Position numbers and translations under genes: made by a program | Part shown: positions 42,064 through 49,673 of the stretch, one piece after another | Position numbering within the stretch: position 1 is the first letter of the stretch | Layout: each line of letters begins with the position of its first letter | The notes under the pieces: generated by a model | Databases searched by the model: none | The model's input: only the letters and a program-made list of their open reading frames with translations | What the model was told of the DNA's origin: nothing | Assembly (NCBI RefSeq): GCF_050871315.1 | Contig: NZ_JBJLRE010000013.1 | Length of the DNA stretch: 64,000 nt | Strand: one strand, 5' to 3' | DNA from: Kineococcus gynurae | Lineage (GTDB): Bacteria > Actinomycetota > Actinomycetes > Actinomycetales > Kineococcaceae

Positions 42064-43029
42064 TCAGCCGACGCGCAGGTCCTCGGCCATCGCGAACGCC
42101 TCGTCCCAGTTCGCCGCGAACCGCGAGAGGTCGCTGGCGTGGGTCCAGGTGTCGTACAACGCCTTCACCTTGCCGAACTTGTCGTTGACCACGACGTGCG
42201 GGATCCCGGCCAGGGTGCTGATCAGATGCCCGTGCAGGCGGTCGGTGATCACCGTCTCGCCCCGCGAGAGCAGGCTCACGGCCCGGTCGAGGCTGGTCCG
42301 GGCCAGGCTGCGGCACAGGCGGTTCGTCAGCGTGGCGACGGGTGCGGCGGCCGTCCGCCGCTGCTGGGCGTTCACCCTGCGGGTCGCCGCCAGGAGCAAC
42401 CCGGTCCGGGAGAACGGCTCCACCTGCAACCAGTCGAAGGTCTCCTCCGCCCCGCCGGTCCGGCTGGCCTCCCGGTCGGTGCGCCGCTGGACGACGCGCG
42501 CCACCGTGGCCGGGCGGCGGGTCAGCGGACCGAGGGAGAAGGCGAGGTCCGGCACCAGACGGACCTCGCAGTCGTAGTCGGCCCGGGCGAGCTCGAAACT
42601 CCGTCGGTCGCGCACCAGGAGGACGAAACGTCCGTGCTCGCCGACCGCCCGGCGCAGTTCCTCGCGTCGGGACTCGTCGGCGTACTCGATCGACTGGGGC
42701 ATCTGCACCGCGGGTCGGCCCTTGGTCTCGGCCAGGAACCGCATCCGCAGCTGGTGGTGGGTGGGGTAGAGCCCGCCCCAGTTCCCGCCGGCCTGGAACA
42801 CCGCCAGGGTGTCGGGGCGCAGCAGGTGGCGGCGGAAGGACACCCGGTCCAGGTTGCGCACGACCCTGGCCCCGACGTGGGCCGCGGCCGCCTCCAACCC
42901 CAGGTACAGGGCGGCGTCCCCGCAGTTCTCGTGCATGGGGTAGTCGAGCGCGGTCCACTCGGCGGACGGGGGAAGGACCTCGGCCAGGCTGTTCAGCAGC
43001 GTCTGGCGGGTCTGCTCGACGAAGGTCAC
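42064..43029 (-). CDS. polysaccharide pyruvyl transferase family protein
   Basis: The 321-residue protein shows the family pattern: WTALDYPMHENCGDAALYLG, LAVFQAGGNWGGLYP, VQMPQSIEYAD and, near the end, the strongly conserved VITDRLHGHLISTLAGIPHV. Members transfer pyruvate from PEP to make acidic ketals on exopolysaccharide sugars. The GTG start overlaps the polymerase stop (GTGA), which ties it to repeat-unit assembly. Confidence 0.85.
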   Translation of the reverse strand: MTFVEQTRQTLLNSLAEVLPPSAEWTALDYPMHENCGDAALYLGLEAAAAHVGARVVRNLDRVSFRRHLLRPDTLAVFQAGGNWGGLYPTHHQLRMRFLAETKGRPAVQMPQSIEYADESRREELRRAVGEHGRFVLLVRDRRSFELARADYDCEVRLVPDLAFSLGPLTRRPATVARVVQRRTDREASRTGGAEETFDWLQVEPFSRTGLLLAATRRVNAQQRRTAAAPVATLTNRLCRSLARTSLDRAVSLLSRGETVITDRLHGHLISTLAGIPHVVVNDKFGKVKALYDTWTHASDLSRFAANWDEAFAMAEDLRVG

Positions 43030-44438
43030 CGGGTCTCCGTGACGAGGGGGCGGACCGCCCCCGGGATCGGGGGCGGGGCGGCCAGCAGACCGACGACGAC
43101 CATGAGCACCACGGTGGCCTGCTGGAACGAGAACATGTCGCTGGTGGCCGTGGTCAGCAGGACCACGGCGAGGGCGGCGAGCAGGGTGCGGGAGAAGCTC
43201 CGGTCCACCTCGTCCTCGGCGACGACCCCGGCGTCCCAGGCCTGGGCCGCGGGCAGCAGGAACAGCAGGGCCAGCACCACGCAGCCGACGATCCCGCCGC
43301 CCACCAGCGTGCCGAGCCAGGTGTTGTCCAGGAACACGCCCCCGGTCTCCGGCCGGTAGACCCCGGCACCCAGGCCGAGCCACGGGTGCTCGCGGAACAG
43401 CTCGTCCACCACGGCGTAGTCGTCGAGGCGGCCGGTGACGGAGTTGTCCTCCTGGGCCAGGGTGAACGCGTCCACGACCGCGGCGATCGTGGTCGGGAAC
43501 GCGAGCCAGGCGGCGACCGACCCGAGGACGGCGACGAGGAGGACCCCCAGCTTCTCGGCGGGGCGCCAGGCCGAGACGGCGACGGCCAGACCGACCGCGA
43601 GGCCGAGGACGCCCGAGCGCGACACCGCCAGCGGGATGCCGACCACGATGAGCACCGTGGCCAGGACGGCCAGGACCCGCCCGGAGCGGGTCAACGAGTG
43701 CCGGGCCAGGTGCAGCGCGAAGGGCAGGGCGAGGGCCAGTCCCACCGAGTACTCGATGGGGTGCTCGGCGGTGCCGCGGGAGCGCAGCACGTCGAAGCGG
43801 ACGACCTCGCGCAGCGTCCGGGTGTTCTCGACCAGACCGAGACCGCGGACGACGTCGACCCACCCGGGCAGCAGCCCGACGAGGCCGAGCATCGAGACCA
43901 CGGCCGAGAACGCGCCGCCGGCCACGATGCACGCGGCCAGCCGGTGCCGGTCGGCCCGGGTGCGGACCAGGGCCCACACGTAGAGCGCCACCCCGGCGGC
44001 CCCGAAGACGCTCACCAGCGACCGCAGCGCGCCCGCCGTCTCGTCCCGGGTGAGGGGGCCGGCGAGGGCGACGCCGTAGAGGACGACGGCTCCGGCCAGG
44101 TAGAGCAGCAACCCGACGCCGGCCGCGGGCAGCCGGAGCGACCCGGTCGGGGCCTCCGCGGTCGCGGGCGCGGGGGCCGCCCGTCGGGTCCACCGCCGGT
44201 CGAGGAAGAGGCCGGCGACCGCGAGGCCGAGGCAGACCAGGGAGACCAGGTTCGCGGGCGCCCCGTTCGACTTCAGCGGACCGGGCAGCACGATGTTGCC
44301 CGGCACCAGGAACGCCAGCAGGATCACCGCGCCCGGTAGGGCCCAGGTCCGCGGACCCGCGTCAGCCCCGGTCCCGTCAGCCGCGCCGGTCCCGGGGGCC
44401 GCGATCACCCCCGCGGGGGTGGTCGTCGGTGCGGTCAC
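43026..44438 (-). CDS. O-antigen ligase/polymerase-like membrane protein (Wzy-like)
   Basis: The 470-residue protein has about 11-12 spans. The conserved Wzy_C region includes RGTAEHPIEYSVGLALALP, VSRSGVLGLAVGLA and, after the large loop, FREHPWLGLGAGVYRPETGG followed by DNTWLGTLVGGGIVG. This fits polymerases that join lipid-linked repeat units outside the membrane. It starts 2 bp after the Wzz-like gene and overlaps the pyruvyltransferase. Confidence 0.82.
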   Translation of the reverse strand: MTAPTTTPAGVIAAPGTGAADGTGADAGPRTWALPGAVILLAFLVPGNIVLPGPLKSNGAPANLVSLVCLGLAVAGLFLDRRWTRRAAPAPATAEAPTGSLRLPAAGVGLLLYLAGAVVLYGVALAGPLTRDETAGALRSLVSVFGAAGVALYVWALVRTRADRHRLAACIVAGGAFSAVVSMLGLVGLLPGWVDVVRGLGLVENTRTLREVVRFDVLRSRGTAEHPIEYSVGLALALPFALHLARHSLTRSGRVLAVLATVLIVVGIPLAVSRSGVLGLAVGLAVAVSAWRPAEKLGVLLVAVLGSVAAWLAFPTTIAAVVDAFTLAQEDNSVTGRLDDYAVVDELFREHPWLGLGAGVYRPETGGVFLDNTWLGTLVGGGIVGCVVLALLFLLPAAQAWDAGVVAEDEVDRSFSRTLLAALAVVLLTTATSDMFSFQQATVVLMVVVGLLAAPPPIPGAVRPLVTETR

Positions 44439-44440
44439 GG

Positions 44441-45259
44441 TCAGCGGGCGTCGGCGTGCTCGCCGGCGCGGTGCCCGGCGGACCCGCGCGTCGCCTCCGC
44501 GGTCCGCACGTCGACCGTGCCGGGCGCGGTCTCCCGGGTGCCCGGGGTGGGGGTCCCCGACGACGGGGCGGCGTCGGTGGCCGTGGCCTCGGCGGCGTCG
44601 GAGCGAGAACGGCTCCGTCGCCGGGCGAGGAGACCGATGAGGGCGTCGAGGACGAGGATCAGCACGACCCCGGCCCCGAGGACGCCGAGCGCGACGGCGC
44701 CGACCGCCCGGTTGCGGTCGGGGTACAGCTCGCGCGGCCCGTCGATCGGGGTCGACTGCACGGCGATGAAGAGCCCGTTGTCGGGGGCCCCGACGGCGCG
44801 CTGCAGGTTGGTCAGCTCGGTGTTGGTCGCGGCGACGACGGCCTGCAGCAGCGGGGTGCCCTGCTCGGGGGTCGCGGTCTGCGCCGACACCGTGAAGTAG
44901 GTGCGGTTGGTGCCGCCCGAGGAGGGGCTGCCGATGGTGATCTCCGCGTCGGGAGCGCTCGCCAGCAGCCCGGCCTGGACCGGGGAGGTCTGCAGGGCGG
45001 AGGAGACGTTCGCGGCCAGCGTCGAGGCCCCACCCGCGAGGGAGAAGGGGTTGCGGCTGCCCGGCTGGGTCCCCGGCGCCTGGTCGGGCAGCGGGGTCGA
45101 GAGGGCGACGCTCGGCAGGACCATGACGTTGGTGCTGACCTGGTACTGCGGGACGGCGTCGTTCCACACGGATCGGGCGGCGAAGAACACGCCGACCAGC
45201 AGCAGCACGGTGAGGTACCACCGGCGGGCGAGCACGCGCATCAGCGAGCCGATCGTCAT
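44441..45259 (-). CDS. Wzz-like polysaccharide chain-length/co-polymerase membrane protein
   Basis: The 272-residue protein has an N-terminal transmembrane helix (RRWYLTVLLLVGVFFAAR). A large external region follows (VSTNVMVLPSVALSTPL through VSAQTATPEQGTPLLQAVV). A second helix near residue 190 (VGAVALGVLGAGVVLILVLD) leads into a Ser/Thr/Pro-rich cytoplasmic tail. This is the Wzz layout without an attached tyrosine kinase. It is first in a minus-strand trio with the polymerase and pyruvyltransferase. Internal sequence is poorly conserved, so the call rests on topology and place. Confidence 0.7.
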   Translation of the reverse strand: MTIGSLMRVLARRWYLTVLLLVGVFFAARSVWNDAVPQYQVSTNVMVLPSVALSTPLPDQAPGTQPGSRNPFSLAGGASTLAANVSSALQTSPVQAGLLASAPDAEITIGSPSSGGTNRTYFTVSAQTATPEQGTPLLQAVVAATNTELTNLQRAVGAPDNGLFIAVQSTPIDGPRELYPDRNRAVGAVALGVLGAGVVLILVLDALIGLLARRRSRSRSDAAEATATDAAPSSGTPTPGTRETAPGTVDVRTAEATRGSAGHRAGEHADAR

Positions 45260-45538
45260 GGGGCGGGGGCTCCTCGTCTCGGGCGTCGCACCGTCCGGTT
45301 CAGTCCTTCGGCGGTGCATTCACGACGGAGAGCATGACACAGCTACGTCCCGTGATGGGACGAACGAGCATCACAGCCGGTGAAGATGGTGTGCGCCACC
45401 GCCACCCGTCCGTGACCAGGGTCATCCTCCCGTCGGAGGAGTCCTCACCTACTGTGGAGGGCGACCCCCGACCGGCTCCTGCCCGACGCCGACCGACGTC
45501 CCCCGCTCCCGAGTCCCACGACGGACGACAGCCGTGAG
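45260..45538. other. divergent control region between wzz-like and lipoprotein genes
   Basis: No gene is seen. ACAGCTACGT (45339-45348) repeats a motif found upstream of the first glycosyltransferase of the island. TACTGT (45450-45455) is a plus-strand -10 candidate, implying a leader of about 75 nt for the lipoprotein gene. Confidence 0.45.
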
Positions 45539-46576
45539 GTGCCTGTGCGACCTGGTCGTACCGTCCCCCCGACCGCCCCGACCCCGTACCGCCCGCGCCC
45601 GACCGCCGGGTCCGCCCCGCGCCCCCGGGCCGGCGCCGTCCTCACCGCCGCCCTCACCCTCGTGCTCGCCCTGGCCGGCTGCTCCTCGCCCCCCGAGGAC
45701 CCCCTGGACCAGCAGCGCGAACGGCTGGAGCAGCTCGGCGTGAGCCTCGGCATCCCGGCCGGCTTCCCGGGGCCGGCGAGCACCGGCGTCCCGCTCGGCA
45801 CGAAGCTCGAGAAGTCCGGGTCCGTCACCGTGTCCGAGGACGGGACCGTGCTGGAGAACCTCGACATCGAGGGCTGCGTCAAGATCCGCGCCGACGACGT
45901 GACCATCCGCAACTCCCGCATCCGCTGCGCCGACAACCAGCGGGTGATCGCCATCGACGGCGAACGGAAGAACATCGTCGTCGAGGACTCCGAGATCGAC
46001 GGCCGCGGCAGCACCCAGATCGCGATCGGCTGGGCCGGGTACACGCTGCGCCGGGTCGACGTCCACGACGTCCTCGACGGCCCCCGGCTGGGCAGCGACG
46101 TCGTGGTCGAGGACAGCTGGATCCACGACATCGTGCGGCAGGGGAAACTCCACCCCGACACCATGCAGTCCACCGGCGGGACGGGGATCGTCGTGCGCCG
46201 CAACACCCTCGTGGTCACCGACCGGGTGACCGGGGACCTGATGAACTCGGCGATCCAGCTCGGGGCCGAGAACGACTCCGGCGTGCTGCGCGACGTGCTC
46301 ATCGAGGACAACTACCTCGACGGCGGCAACTACACGGTCAACATCCGGACCGACGACGGGATCGAGGACGTCGTGGTGCGGGACAACGTGTTCGGGGGGC
46401 ACGCCCGCTACGGCCAGATCATCGCCGGGGAATCGGTGACCATCGAGGGCAACAGCCTCGCCCGGCCCGGCACCACGGGCTCGACGGGTTCCACCGGCTC
46501 GACGGGCTTCCCCGGCCCCACGAGCTCGACCGAACCCGACGCCACCTCGATCACCGTCGAGCGCAAGCCCGACTGA
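45539..46576 (+). CDS. beta-helix lipoprotein, paralogue 2
   Basis: The 345-residue product has a signal sequence ending in a lipobox (LALAGCSS), so it should be lipid-anchored on the outer face of the membrane. It lacks the extra N-terminal domain of the other two paralogues. The beta-helix carries the shared turns: VVEDSEIDGRG, IAIGW, YTLRRVDVHDV, DGPRLGSDVVVEDSWIHD and VLIEDNYLDGGNYTVNIR. The C-terminus is a Gly-Ser-Thr tail with TGSTGSTGSTG repeats. GTG at 45545 is an alternative start. It probably binds or modifies the exported polysaccharide. Confidence 0.78.
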   Translation: MPVRPGRTVPPTAPTPYRPRPTAGSAPRPRAGAVLTAALTLVLALAGCSSPPEDPLDQQRERLEQLGVSLGIPAGFPGPASTGVPLGTKLEKSGSVTVSEDGTVLENLDIEGCVKIRADDVTIRNSRIRCADNQRVIAIDGERKNIVVEDSEIDGRGSTQIAIGWAGYTLRRVDVHDVLDGPRLGSDVVVEDSWIHDIVRQGKLHPDTMQSTGGTGIVVRRNTLVVTDRVTGDLMNSAIQLGAENDSGVLRDVLIEDNYLDGGNYTVNIRTDDGIEDVVVRDNVFGGHARYGQIIAGESVTIEGNSLARPGTTGSTGSTGSTGFPGPTSSTEPDATSITVERKPD

Positions 46577-46636
46577 CCCTCACCGATCCGGCCGAGAGCC
46601 TTCGACGCTGAGTTCCGCGCTGCTACTGTGCGCCAC

Positions 46637-47566
46637 GTGTCCATGGCGAGCGTCGTGATTCCCGCCCACGACGAGGCGGCGGTCGTCGCGCGCTGCCTCG
46701 AGGCCCTCGACCCGGCCCGCGGGGACCTGGTCGTGGTCGTGGTCGCCAACGCCTGCACCGACGCGACCGCCGAGATCGCACGGGGGTTCGGGGTCGAGGT
46801 CGTCGAGACCGACGTGCCCGGCAAGGCCCACGCGCTCAACCTGGGCGACCGCACCCTCGACGCCCTCGGAGCGGGCGGGCTGCCGCGCATCTACCTCGAC
46901 GCCGACGTCCGCCTCGGTGCCGAGGACGCCCGCCGGGTCGCCGAGCACCTGCGGGCCGGGACCTCACCCGCCGCCGCTCCGCGGCTGCGCGTCGACCTGA
47001 CCGGCTGCTCCTGGCCGGTCCGGGCCTGGTACCGCGTCTGGACGGCCCTGCCCTACGTCACCCACGGGATGATCGGCTCCGGCGTGTACGCGCTCTCCCC
47101 GACCGGCCGCGCCCGGTTCGGCACCTTCCCCGAGGCCACCGGCGACGACACCTTCGTGCGGGCCCTCTTCGCGGAGTCCGAGCGCCAGACCGTGCCGGGG
47201 GCGGAGTTCACCGTCTACCCCCCGCGCACCCTCGACGCCCTCGTCCGGATCAAGACCCGGGTCCGCTACGGCAACGTCGAGCACGCCGCGCTGAGCGACG
47301 CGGGCACCGACGCGAGCAATGACTCGGGTCCGGGCACCGCCGGCCCGCCGGGTCGCGCACCGGAGCCGGGCACCGCCCCCTCCCCCGTGCAGGCCCTGCT
47401 GCGCCGCCCCGACGTGTGGCCCGCCGTCCCGGTCTACGCGGCCGTCACCGTCCTGACGCGCCTGCGCGCGGCGCGACGCCCCGCCGGTTCCGCCGGCTGG
47501 GACCGCGACGCCACCTCGCGCACCCCCGTCCCCGACCCGGGTCCCCGGGCCTCCACGCCCCGCTGA
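46637..47566 (+). CDS. glycosyltransferase family 2
   Basis: This GT-A protein opens MASVVIPAHDEAAVVARCLE. It has VVVVANACTDATAEIAR, DVPGKAHALNLGD, the DxD in IYLDADVRLGAEDA, and GDDTFVRALFAE as the ED/DD acceptor block. The start is the GTG at 46637: TACTGT (46624-46629) lies seven bases before it and would overlap an earlier GTG at 46628. That implies a leaderless mRNA. The last 80 residues are Pro/Gly-rich. An acetyltransferase gene follows within 14 bp. Confidence 0.85.
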   Translation: MSMASVVIPAHDEAAVVARCLEALDPARGDLVVVVVANACTDATAEIARGFGVEVVETDVPGKAHALNLGDRTLDALGAGGLPRIYLDADVRLGAEDARRVAEHLRAGTSPAAAPRLRVDLTGCSWPVRAWYRVWTALPYVTHGMIGSGVYALSPTGRARFGTFPEATGDDTFVRALFAESERQTVPGAEFTVYPPRTLDALVRIKTRVRYGNVEHAALSDAGTDASNDSGPGTAGPPGRAPEPGTAPSPVQALLRRPDVWPAVPVYAAVTVLTRLRAARRPAGSAGWDRDATSRTPVPDPGPRASTPR

Positions 47567-47580
47567 CGCCGGGAGGGCAC

Positions 47581-48054
47581 GTGCTGACGTCGTTGAACCA
47601 GCTGCGCTGGGTGCGGCACCGGGTGGTCGACACCTACCGCTTCGTCTACACGAAGGTCTGGGGGATGGACATCGACCCCACCGCGACGTTCAGCCTCTCC
47701 GCGACCTTCGACAAGACCCACCCCCGCGGCGTCCACGTGGGCGCCCGCAGCTACGTCGCCCTGAAGACCATCGTGCTGGCCCACGACATGGTCCGCGGGA
47801 TCAAGCCGCACACCCGCATCGGGGAGAACTGCTTCATCGGCGCGGGGTCGATCATCCTGCCCGGCATCACCATCGGTGACGGTTCGATCGTCGCGGCCGG
47901 GTCGGTGGTCACGAAGGACGTCCCCGCCGCCTCCATCGTCGCCGGGTCCCCGGCCCGGGTGATCCGCAGCGGCATCGTGGTGGGCCCCTACGGGAAGCTG
48001 GCCAAGGAGCAGCCGTCGACCTCGACGGCCGTGGCCCCGCTCACCCCGCGCTGA
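47581..48054 (+). CDS. hexapeptide-repeat acyltransferase
   Basis: The 157-residue protein forms a left-handed beta-helix: GVHVGARSYVALKTIVLAHD, then TRIGENCFIGAGSIILPGI, TIGDGSIVAAGSVVTKDVP and SIVAGSPARVI. It resembles serine- and sugar-O-acetyltransferases of polysaccharide loci. The GTG start has GGGAGG six bases upstream and directly follows the GT2 gene, so it probably acetylates the same polymer. Confidence 0.85.
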   Translation: MLTSLNQLRWVRHRVVDTYRFVYTKVWGMDIDPTATFSLSATFDKTHPRGVHVGARSYVALKTIVLAHDMVRGIKPHTRIGENCFIGAGSIILPGITIGDGSIVAAGSVVTKDVPAASIVAGSPARVIRSGIVVGPYGKLAKEQPSTSTAVAPLTPR

Positions 48055-48125
48055 CCGGTCCCCACCGCCTCCCCGCTCCCGCCCGGCACCGGGCCCGCCC
48101 CGTCCCGCCCACCCCACCTTCATCG

Positions 48126-48167
48126 CCGTGATCGAGGAATTCCCCGGGCGGGATTCCTTGATCACGG
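48126..48167. repeat. interspersed palindrome, copy 4
   Basis: CCGTGATCGAGGAAT (48126-48140) pairs with ATTCCTTGATCACGG (48153-48167) around a 12-nt loop. One change (CGAGG for CAAGG) leaves a G-T wobble. It lies between two plus-strand genes. Confidence 0.88.
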
Positions 48168-48397
48168 GGGGTGTGGGGGCGGCGGATCGGGCCGGCCGAC
48201 GTCTCCCCCGGGGGATTCGCCCGACCTCCCCGTGACCGACGGACCGGCCCCGGCATGCACCCGAACGGGCGTCCATGACCCGGTCGGGGGGCCCGGAACG
48301 GGGCCCTGCCCACTCACGGTGACGAAACCGGCCCGCGCGCCCCCGTCCGCCTCCACACGATCAGGGGATGGTGCCACCGGACCTCCCGGGCCGATGC

Positions 48398-48426
48398 ATC
48401 AGGTGTCCCCACGAACGACACCTGAT
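48398..48426. promoter_or_regulatory. operator-like inverted repeat before the beta-helix gene
   Basis: ATCAGGTGTC (48398-48407) and GACACCTGAT (48417-48426) form a perfect 10-bp inverted repeat with a 9-nt spacer, ending 17 bp before the ATG and just ahead of AAGGAGG. The half-site spacing is typical of a dimeric repressor, and an mRNA stem-loop that hides the ribosome site is also possible. Confidence 0.5.
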
Positions 48427-48443
48427 CCGCCAAGGAGGCGACC

Positions 48444-49640
48444 ATGGCCACCACCCTGCGACACCGGCTCTTCGGAGCGCTGGCCGCCACCACCATCGCC
48501 GGCACCCTGCTCACCGGCCTGGCCGGCACCGCGATGGCCGCCTCCAGCAACCCCTGGATCGCCTACGGCGGCGACAGCATCAACAACGCCCGGGTCCCGG
48601 CCCGCGGTGTGGACATCACCACCAACTCCCCCAAGCAGTTCCAGACCCTGCGCTACACGATCGGCGGGCAGGTCCGCAGCACCACCGCGACCGCCACGCT
48701 GAACAGCAACGGGGACTGGACCGCCACCGCGCGGGTCGACCTGGGCGGACTGGCCGGCCGGCAGTCGATCACCGCCGAGATGATCACGGGGAACAAGACC
48801 TCCCGCGTCGCGAAGTCCATCCGCGTCGTCGACCCGGCCACCGTCGCCGACAACGGGGCCAACCGCCCCGGCCGCTTCGTCACCCCGGCCATCCCGGCGG
48901 GCTTCCCGAACATGTCGACCACCGGTGTCCGCACCGCCACCCCGCTGCGCGTCGTCCAGGGCGACCTGATCATCACCCAGCCCGGCGTGGTCGAGAACCT
49001 CGACGTCCGCGGTTGCCTCGTGGTGAAGGCCTCGGACGTGACCGTCCGCAACACGAAGATCACCTGCGTCCCCGGCCGGGCCCTGGCCGTGACCGTCGAC
49101 GGCGCGGCCCGCAACGTCGTCCTGGAGGACTCCGAGATCGACGGCAACGGCGCCCAGGTCGCGATCGGCTGGGGCAACTACACCCTGCGCCGCGTCGACG
49201 TCCACTCCACCGCCGACGGCCCCCGCCTGGGCTACAACGTCCTCATCGAGGACAGCTGGATCCACGACAACGTCCGCTACGGCGACCTGCACAACGACGG
49301 CATGCAGACCACGTCGGGCACCAACATCGTCGTGCGGCACAACTCGATCGACCCCAGCCGCGGGGCGGACCCGATGAACTCGGCCATCATGGTCGGCTCG
49401 GAGACCGGCTCCCGGCTGGTCAAGGACATGCTGGTCGAGAACAACTACCTCGGCGGCGGCTCGTTCACCGTCAACATCCGCTGCGACGTCAACGCGCAGA
49501 ACGTCGTGTTCCGCAACAACACGTTCGCCGACAACTCCCGCTACGGCCAGGTCCAGGCCCCCGCCGCGAAGATCACCTTCGCCGGGAAGAACCTGCTGAA
49601 CTGGTCCAAGCAGGCCGCGTCCTTCCAGTCCTGCTCCTGA
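48444..49640 (+). CDS. secreted right-handed beta-helix protein, paralogue 3
   Basis: The 398-residue protein has a signal peptide with cleavage likely after GLAGTAMA. The N-terminal domain (SNPWIAYGGDSINNARVP onward) is shared with paralogue 1. A beta-helix follows with VLEDSEIDGNG, VAIGWGNYTLRRVDVHS, DGPRLGYNVLIEDSWIHD and MLVENNYLGGGSFTVNIRCD. Asp and Arg are regularly spaced in the turns, as in polysaccharide lyases or epimerases, but no active site can be named. AAGGAGG is a full-strength ribosome site, and an operator-like inverted repeat precedes it. Confidence 0.82.
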   Translation: MATTLRHRLFGALAATTIAGTLLTGLAGTAMAASSNPWIAYGGDSINNARVPARGVDITTNSPKQFQTLRYTIGGQVRSTTATATLNSNGDWTATARVDLGGLAGRQSITAEMITGNKTSRVAKSIRVVDPATVADNGANRPGRFVTPAIPAGFPNMSTTGVRTATPLRVVQGDLIITQPGVVENLDVRGCLVVKASDVTVRNTKITCVPGRALAVTVDGAARNVVLEDSEIDGNGAQVAIGWGNYTLRRVDVHSTADGPRLGYNVLIEDSWIHDNVRYGDLHNDGMQTTSGTNIVVRHNSIDPSRGADPMNSAIMVGSETGSRLVKDMLVENNYLGGGSFTVNIRCDVNAQNVVFRNNTFADNSRYGQVQAPAAKITFAGKNLLNWSKQAASFQSCS

Positions 49641-49673
49641 GCGGTCGCCGCCGGACCGCGGCGGGTCGCGGGG

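Noticed and set aside
13703..48167. CRISPR array made of the GTGATCAAGG repeats
   Set aside because: The four copies are many kilobases apart, are inverted repeats without regular spacers, and no cas genes are present.
13703..48167. The palindromes as ends of an insertion sequence
   Set aside because: No transposase or target-site duplication is visible at any copy; a non-autonomous element mobilised from elsewhere remains possible.
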